Assembly: GCF_014650455.1 (NCBI RefSeq)
Contig: NZ_BMUZ01000007.1
Span: 45,910-109,909, forward strand
Length of the DNA: 64,000 nt
Direction: 5' to 3'
Source: Streptomyces xanthochromogenes
GTDB taxonomy: Bacteria > Actinomycetota > Actinomycetes > Streptomycetales > Streptomycetaceae
Position numbers and translations under genes: made by a program. The notes beneath the pieces were generated by a model. It had not been told where the DNA came from and ran no database searches. It was given only the letters and a program-made list of their open reading frames with translations. Each line of letters begins with the position of its first letter. The stretch's first letter is position 1. This document shows positions 59,949 to 64,000 of the stretch, piece after piece.

Positions 59949-61496
59949 TCAAGCACCGCCTCGCCGGGCGGCGGCGGCCTGGAGTGTGCCCGGTGTCAAC
60001 TTCCAGCTGTCACCGACGCGTTCGACGAAGCCGAGCGAGTGCAGTTCGTAGAGGCGGCCGAGCGCCTCGTCGGTGCTGGTTCCGGCCTCGCGGGCGAGGT
60101 CGCGGGCGGCCGCTGCACCCCGGGAGGGCAGTGCTTCCAGGACACGTGCGGCGCCCGGGGCCAGGAGGTCCCGGGGCAGTACGGGGCCCCGGCGGGCGGG
60201 GGCGAGCTCGCCCATGTTTCCGACGAGTTCGACGATTTCCGCCGCGTCGGTGACCAGGGTGGCCTCACCGCGCAAAAGTTCGTGGACGCCGGCCGAGAGC
60301 CCGCTGGTGGCGGGGCCGGGGACGCCCATCGTGAAGCGGCCGAGTTTCTGCGCGGCGCGGGCGGTGACGAGCGAGCCGCTGCGGTACTCGGCCTCGACGA
60401 CGACGGTGCCGCGGGTGAGAGCGGCGATGACGCGGTTGCGCACGATGAATCTGCTGGGCGTCGGATGGTCTCCGGGTGGCAATTCGCCCACGAGGAGGCC
60501 CTGTTCGGCGATGCGTCCGATCAACTCGGCGTGTCCGCGCGGGTAGATGACGTCGACTCCGCAGGCGAGGACGGCGATGGTGGCTCCCCCGGCGGCCAGG
60601 GCTCCGCGATGCACGGCCCCGTCGATTCCGGCGGCGGCCCCGGACACGACGACCCAGCCCTTTTCGGCGAGCCCGGAGCCGAGGACCGCGCCCATGTGGG
60701 CCCCGTACGGTGTGCAGGCCCGTGCGCCGACCACGGCAACGGAGCGCAGTGCCCATATCCGCAGGTCGGAGTGGCCCCGTACCCACAGGCCGATGGGCCG
60801 GGCGTCGGCGAGGTCGTCGAGTTGGCTGGGCCATTCCTCGTCGCCGGGGATGAGGAATCGCGCGCCGGACGCGTGAGCGGTCGTCAGGTCGCGTTCGGGG
60901 TCGGCCAGGGCGGCCCGGCGGCGGTGGCCGTCGAGCCGGGCCGGGCTGGCGCCGGGCGGATCGTCCGCGGGCCCTTGGGATGCGGTGAGGCGGCGCAGCA
61001 GGTCGACGGCGCCGTAGGTCCGCAGCCAGCGGCCGCCGCGCTCGTCGCCGGGTTCGATGATGCGGGTGAGGGCGGCTCTGGCCAGGCGCTCGGCGTCTGC
61101 CGCGGTGCGGCCCGGCTGCGCGCCGGGGGCGCGATGCTCCCTGCCAACGCCGGGACTGGTCGCGGGATGCTCCCGCCCAGTGCCGGTACCGGGATGCTCC
61201 CCGCCAACGCTGGTGCGGGTCGCGGGAGGCTCCCCGCCGATGCCGGTACCGGTCACGGGATGCTCTCGCTCCTGGGCGGTCCTGTCCACGGGATGGTCCC
61301 GGCCGTCCCGGGCGTCGTAGGTGCCGACCGCGTCTTCTCCCCGCCCCGCGTGGAGGCCGTACGGGGTCTCGTTCCGGCCCGCGTGGAGGCCGTACGGGGT
61401 CTCGTTCCGGCCCGCGTGGAGGCTGTGCGGGGGCTCGATCCGGCCCGCAGGGGGGTGGTCCACGGGCCGCTCGCCGCGGCCGGGATGGGTGCTCAC
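59949..61496 (-). CDS. dprA: DNA-processing protein DprA with repeat-bearing N-terminal extension
   Basis: DprA loads RecA on single-stranded DNA during transformation and is widespread also in non-competent bacteria. The Rossmann core is clear: SVAVVGARACTPYGAHMGAVLG, VVVSGAAAGIDGAVHRGALA, GVDVIYPRGHAELIGRI, RFIVRNRVIAALTRGTVVVEA; a C-terminal winged helix follows. At 515 residues it is longer than usual: about 120 N-terminal residues before ERLARAALTRIIEPGDER are low-complexity with 11-residue repeats (LHAGRNETPYG). The GTG at 61496 overlaps the comM stop as GTGA, which supports this start and coupling. A start near the core is possible if the extension is not translated. Confidence 0.92.
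   Translation of the reverse strand: MSTHPGRGERPVDHPPAGRIEPPHSLHAGRNETPYGLHAGRNETPYGLHAGRGEDAVGTYDARDGRDHPVDRTAQEREHPVTGTGIGGEPPATRTSVGGEHPGTGTGREHPATSPGVGREHRAPGAQPGRTAADAERLARAALTRIIEPGDERGGRWLRTYGAVDLLRRLTASQGPADDPPGASPARLDGHRRRAALADPERDLTTAHASGARFLIPGDEEWPSQLDDLADARPIGLWVRGHSDLRIWALRSVAVVGARACTPYGAHMGAVLGSGLAEKGWVVVSGAAAGIDGAVHRGALAAGGATIAVLACGVDVIYPRGHAELIGRIAEQGLLVGELPPGDHPTPSRFIVRNRVIAALTRGTVVVEAEYRSGSLVTARAAQKLGRFTMGVPGPATSGLSAGVHELLRGEATLVTDAAEIVELVGNMGELAPARRGPVLPRDLLAPGAARVLEALPSRGAAAARDLAREAGTSTDEALGRLYELHSLGFVERVGDSWKLTPGTLQAAAARRGGA
61345..61443. repeat. 33-bp minisatellite inside dprA
   Basis: Three head-to-tail copies of a 33-bp unit (61345-61377, 61378-61410, 61411-61443) encode LHAGRNETPYG. 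The first two are identical, the third has about four changes. A second set of looser repeats (GGEHPxTGTG-like) lies nearby at about 61140-61260. Confidence 0.92.
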
Positions 61497-63109
61497 AGGG
61501 TCACTCCTGCCGGCATGGGGGCGCCTCGGGAGATGCCGGTGCGCAGTTCCAGGGCGAGGGCCACGTGGTTCGCGTCGGGGCGGTCGTGTCCGGCAAGGTC
61601 GGCGATGGTCCAGGCGACGCGTAGGACCCGGTCGAGCCCGCGGGCGGTGAGCAGGCCGCGTTCCATGTCGCGTTCGGCGCCGGTGAGGGCGCCGGGGGCG
61701 GTGAGCCAGCGGGTGCGCAGTTCGTGGCCGGGGACTTCGCTGTTGTTGCTCCAGGGGGTGTCCTCGAGGCGGGCCGCCGTGCGTTCGCGGGCGGCGAGGA
61801 CGCGGGCTGCGACGACGGCGCTGGGTTCGCCGCGGCCGCCTCCGCCGAGGAGGTCTTCGCGGCGTACGGGTTCGACTTCTACGCGGAGGTCGACGCGGTC
61901 GAGGAGGGGGCCGGAGAGCCTGGCCTGGTAGCGGCGGATCATGGAGGCGGGGCATTCGCAGCCCGCGCCGTGCAGGGTGTGGCGGCCGCAGGGGCAGGGG
62001 TTGGCGGCGAGGATCATCTGGAATCGGGCGGGGAGCCTGATGACTCCGGCGCTGCGGGCGATGACGACGTGGCCGGATTCGAGGGGCTGGCGGAGGGCGT
62101 CGAGGGCTTTGCCGGCGAATTCGGGGGCTTCGTCGAGGAAGAGGACTCCTCGGTGGGCGATGGATACCGCGCCGGGGCGCGGTAGGCCGTTGCCGCCGCC
62201 GACGAGGGACTGCATGGTGGCGGAGTGGTGGGGGGCGCAGTAGGGGGCGCGGCGGACGAGGGGTTCGCCGGGCGGGAGGATTCCGGCGACGGAGTGGACG
62301 GCGGTGACTTCGAGGGATTCCTGGCGGGTGAGGGGCGGCAGGATGCCGGGGAGCCGTTCGGCGAGCATGGTTTTGCCGGCTCCCGGGGGGCCGGACAGCA
62401 GCAGGTGGTGACCGCCTGCGGCGGCGATTTCGAGGGCGGCGCGGGCGGCGTGCTGGCCCGCGACGTCGATGAGGTCGAGGTCGGCGTCGCGTGGGCCGGC
62501 GGCGAGGCCGGTGCCCGCCCCGGCGCCGGGTACGACGAGTCCGGCCAGTATCGCGTCGGGGCGGCCCTTTTCGGCGGGTTCTTCGTCGGGGACGGGCTCG
62601 TCGGTGAGGACGGCGACGAGTTGGCGCAGGCTGCGTACGCCGAGGACGGAGATGCCGGGGACGAGGGACGCTTCGGCAGCGGTCTGTTCGGGGACGACGA
62701 CTTGTTCGTAGCCGGCTTCGGCCGCGGCGAGGACGGCGGGCAGGATGCCCCGGACGGGGCGTACGCGTCCGTCGAGGCCGAGCTCGCCGATCATGACGAG
62801 GTCGGTCAGTTCGCGGGGGTCGATGCGTTCGGCCGCCCCGAGGATCGCGCAGGCGATGGCGAGGTCGAAGCCGGCGCCGCTCTTGGGGACGGACGCGGGG
62901 CTGAGGCCGACGGTGAGCTTCTTCTGGGGCCAGGCGTCGCCGGAGTTGACGACGGCGGCCCGCACGCGGTCGCGGCTTTCCGCGAGGCTCTTGTCGGGGA
63001 GGCCGACGAGGGTGAAGGCGGCGACGCCGGGTTCGAGGTCGGCCTGGACCTCGACGACGACTCCTTCGACGCCGACGAGGGCGACCGAGCAGGTGCGTGC
63101 GAATCCCAT
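61493..63109 (-). CDS. comM: ComM/YifB family Mg-chelatase-like AAA+ ATPase
   Basis: This is a 538-residue AAA+ helicase-like protein; ComM aids branch migration of DNA in recombination in the species studied. The N-terminal Lon-like domain (VALVGVEGVVVEVQADLEPG, then SPASVPKSGAGFDLAIA) is followed by Walker A GPPGAGKT and Walker B FLDEAPEF, with a C-terminal zinc-like CPCGRHTLHGAGCEC. The start is ATG at 63109. It overlaps dprA at its end and is one base past yraN, so yraN-comM-dprA form a single DNA-processing operon ahead of whiG. Confidence 0.95.
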   Translation of the reverse strand: MGFARTCSVALVGVEGVVVEVQADLEPGVAAFTLVGLPDKSLAESRDRVRAAVVNSGDAWPQKKLTVGLSPASVPKSGAGFDLAIACAILGAAERIDPRELTDLVMIGELGLDGRVRPVRGILPAVLAAAEAGYEQVVVPEQTAAEASLVPGISVLGVRSLRQLVAVLTDEPVPDEEPAEKGRPDAILAGLVVPGAGAGTGLAAGPRDADLDLIDVAGQHAARAALEIAAAGGHHLLLSGPPGAGKTMLAERLPGILPPLTRQESLEVTAVHSVAGILPPGEPLVRRAPYCAPHHSATMQSLVGGGNGLPRPGAVSIAHRGVLFLDEAPEFAGKALDALRQPLESGHVVIARSAGVIRLPARFQMILAANPCPCGRHTLHGAGCECPASMIRRYQARLSGPLLDRVDLRVEVEPVRREDLLGGGGRGEPSAVVAARVLAARERTAARLEDTPWSNNSEVPGHELRTRWLTAPGALTGAERDMERGLLTARGLDRVLRVAWTIADLAGHDRPDANHVALALELRTGISRGAPMPAGVTL

Positions 63110-63110
63110 G

Positions 63111-63488
63111 TCAGGCCACCCCCCGCACGTGCTCGGCGTGGGGTGCGCCCTTGCGGGGCAGGACGACGCCGACGAGGTCGATGCGTACGCCGCCGGGAGG
63201 TGGTCCTCCGTGGTCGGCGAGCCAGTGGCCGGCGAGGCGTTTGAGGCGGTCGGCCTTGGCGGGGGTGACGGCGGCCATGGGGTGTTCGTAGGCGTCGGTC
63301 CTGCGGGTCTTGACCTCGCAGATGACGAGCACGGGCCCGCCGGGGGACGTGTCGTCGTGGGCGACGATGTCGATCTCACCGGTCCTGCCGCAGCGCCAGT
63401 TGCGTTGCAGGATCGTCATTCCGGCCGCTTCGAGCAGCCGTACCGCCAGGTCTTCGCCGTATTTTCCGAGCGCTCCGCGAGCGTTCAT
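63111..63488 (-). CDS. yraN: YraN family (UPF0102) nuclease-fold protein
   Basis: This is a 125-residue protein with a PD-(D/E)xK nuclease-like fold: GKYGEDLAVRLLEAAGM, NWRCGRTGEIDIVAHDD, and VICEVKTRRTDAYEHP give the Glu, Asp, Glu-x-Lys pattern. The enzyme role is unproven; association with DNA processing follows from its partners comM and dprA. The ATG at 63488 has a GGAGGTGGT site. The upstream 512 bp hold no gene. Confidence 0.93.
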   Translation of the reverse strand: MNARGALGKYGEDLAVRLLEAAGMTILQRNWRCGRTGEIDIVAHDDTSPGGPVLVICEVKTRRTDAYEHPMAAVTPAKADRLKRLAGHWLADHGGPPPGGVRIDLVGVVLPRKGAPHAEHVRGVA

Positions 63489-64000
63489 CGGGCACCACCT
63501 CCGGCACCGACTCTCACGCATCCGGCACCGGCGAGTGGATCTTGGTGGAAAACCCTCCGATTGTGGAAAACTCCGCCACCCGAAGGGGTTCCTCCGTGGT
63601 CCCCGGGCCCCGCCCGGCCTTGATCGGCCGGGCTCGGCCGCCGGTGCCGACGCCACCTCGCAGACCCGCTCGGCGCCCGGCGCCGGCGGCCCCGCGGGAC
63701 CCGCTCGCCCTTGGTGCCGCGCCGCCACCTCGCAGACCCACTCGGCTGCCAACCCCGGCGGCCCCGCAGATCCGCCCCGTGCACGATCGGCCTTCGCTAC
63801 CGGCGGCCCGGCATCGGCCTTCGGTACCGGCATCGCCCGGCGGCCCGGCTCAGCGCCCGGCAGCCACGCTCAGCACGCGGCGGCGCGAGGCCCGTTCGGC
63901 CTCGCCCGGCCTGCCCTGGCCTCGCCCGGCCTGCCCTGGCCTCGGCCGGCCCAGTCTCGCGCGGCCCCGCCCGGTCTCGTCCGTCCCCGATCCGCCTCAG
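63489..64000. other. Gene-free repetitive region upstream of yraN
   Basis: I see no supported coding sequence in these 512 bases. It holds a degenerate tandem repeat with a 72-bp period (CGCCACCTCGCAGACCC at about 63651 and 63723) and a perfect 20-bp duplication (63901-63920 and 63921-63940) with a third partial copy. TTTTCCACA and TTTTCCACC on the minus strand near 63545-63575 are loosely DnaA-box-like. The yraN promoter should lie here but is not evident. Confidence 0.6.

Noticed and set aside
61345..61443. CRISPR array
   Set aside because: The 33-bp units are directly adjacent with no spacers and lie in frame inside dprA.
63541..63580. Replication-origin-like DnaA box pair upstream of yraN
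   Set aside because: Only loose matches (TTTTCCACA, TTTTCCACC), no cluster, and no dnaA or dnaN nearby.
1..64000. Secondary-metabolite gene cluster
   Set aside because: No polyketide, peptide synthetase, terpene synthase or RiPP genes are present; dxr and ispG are housekeeping MEP enzymes.

Overview
This window is chromosomal DNA from a Streptomyces species. The base composition is very GC-rich with GC-biased third codon positions, many starts are GTG, and start-stop overlaps of the ATGA/GTGA/TGATG type are common. It carries whiG, which encodes the sporulation sigma factor of streptomycetes, a DasR-type (dre) operator in front of a chitinase, Tat-type lipoproteins, and GC-rich intergenic repeat modules. 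From memory, the gene order resembles the core region of S. coelicolor running from infB/nusA (about SCO5706) down to whiG (about SCO5621). I see no rRNA, tRNA, CRISPR array, insertion sequence, prophage or secondary-metabolite cluster.

Layout. 1-3205 (minus): infB (3' part outside the window), ylxR, nusA, rimP. 3402-5295 (plus): a lipoprotein, a ferritin-like protein and a phosphotransferase-fold protein that has lost its catalytic residues. 5601-8793 (minus): proS and two GNAT acetyltransferases. 9238-15340 (minus): ispG, rseP, dxr (two MEP-pathway enzymes around a site-2 protease) and an acyl-CoA dehydrogenase. 15548-42864: a broad GABA/polyamine catabolism and transport region, with three aldehyde dehydrogenases, a PucR regulator, gabT, a FAD amine oxidase, PotABC with a PotD, a second unlinked PotD, an Lrp/AsnC regulator and a second class III aminotransferase. 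Set among these are a TraG/VirD4-like membrane ATPase, a PAP2 phosphatase, a secreted GH18 chitinase, an unassigned protein with prim-pol-like features, a NADAR protein, a DUF4190-type membrane protein, a probable aminodeoxyfutalosine deaminase, a glycerophosphodiesterase and a small membrane protein.

43037-47137 (plus): an ABC ATPase with degenerate motifs, its membrane partner, a LOG-family protein and a DMT transporter. 47368-51396 (minus): a thiamine uptake operon thiBPQ behind a TPP riboswitch with a strong terminator hairpin. 51547-57367 (minus): rlmN, cdsA, frr, pyrH, tsf, rpsB, a translation and membrane-lipid block. 57661-58146 (plus): an M23-fold protein. 58222-58803 (minus): a TetR regulator. 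58863-63488 (minus): whiG, dprA, comM, yraN. The last 512 bases hold no recognisable gene.

How the genes fit together. The polyamine region forms a plausible route: two lipoprotein receptors feed one PotABC importer, amine groups are removed by the FAD oxidase or the aminotransferases, the aldehydes are oxidised by the dehydrogenases, and GabT passes GABA towards succinate. PucR and Lrp proteins are the likely local regulators.

The least ordinary items are three proteins that keep a recognisable fold but have lost or exchanged key catalytic residues (phosphotransferase, ABC ATPase, M23 peptidase), a DprA with an N-terminal minisatellite, a stand-alone TraG-like ATPase, a perfect palindrome over a promoter at 37984-37997, and four copies of a composite palindromic repeat at gene ends.
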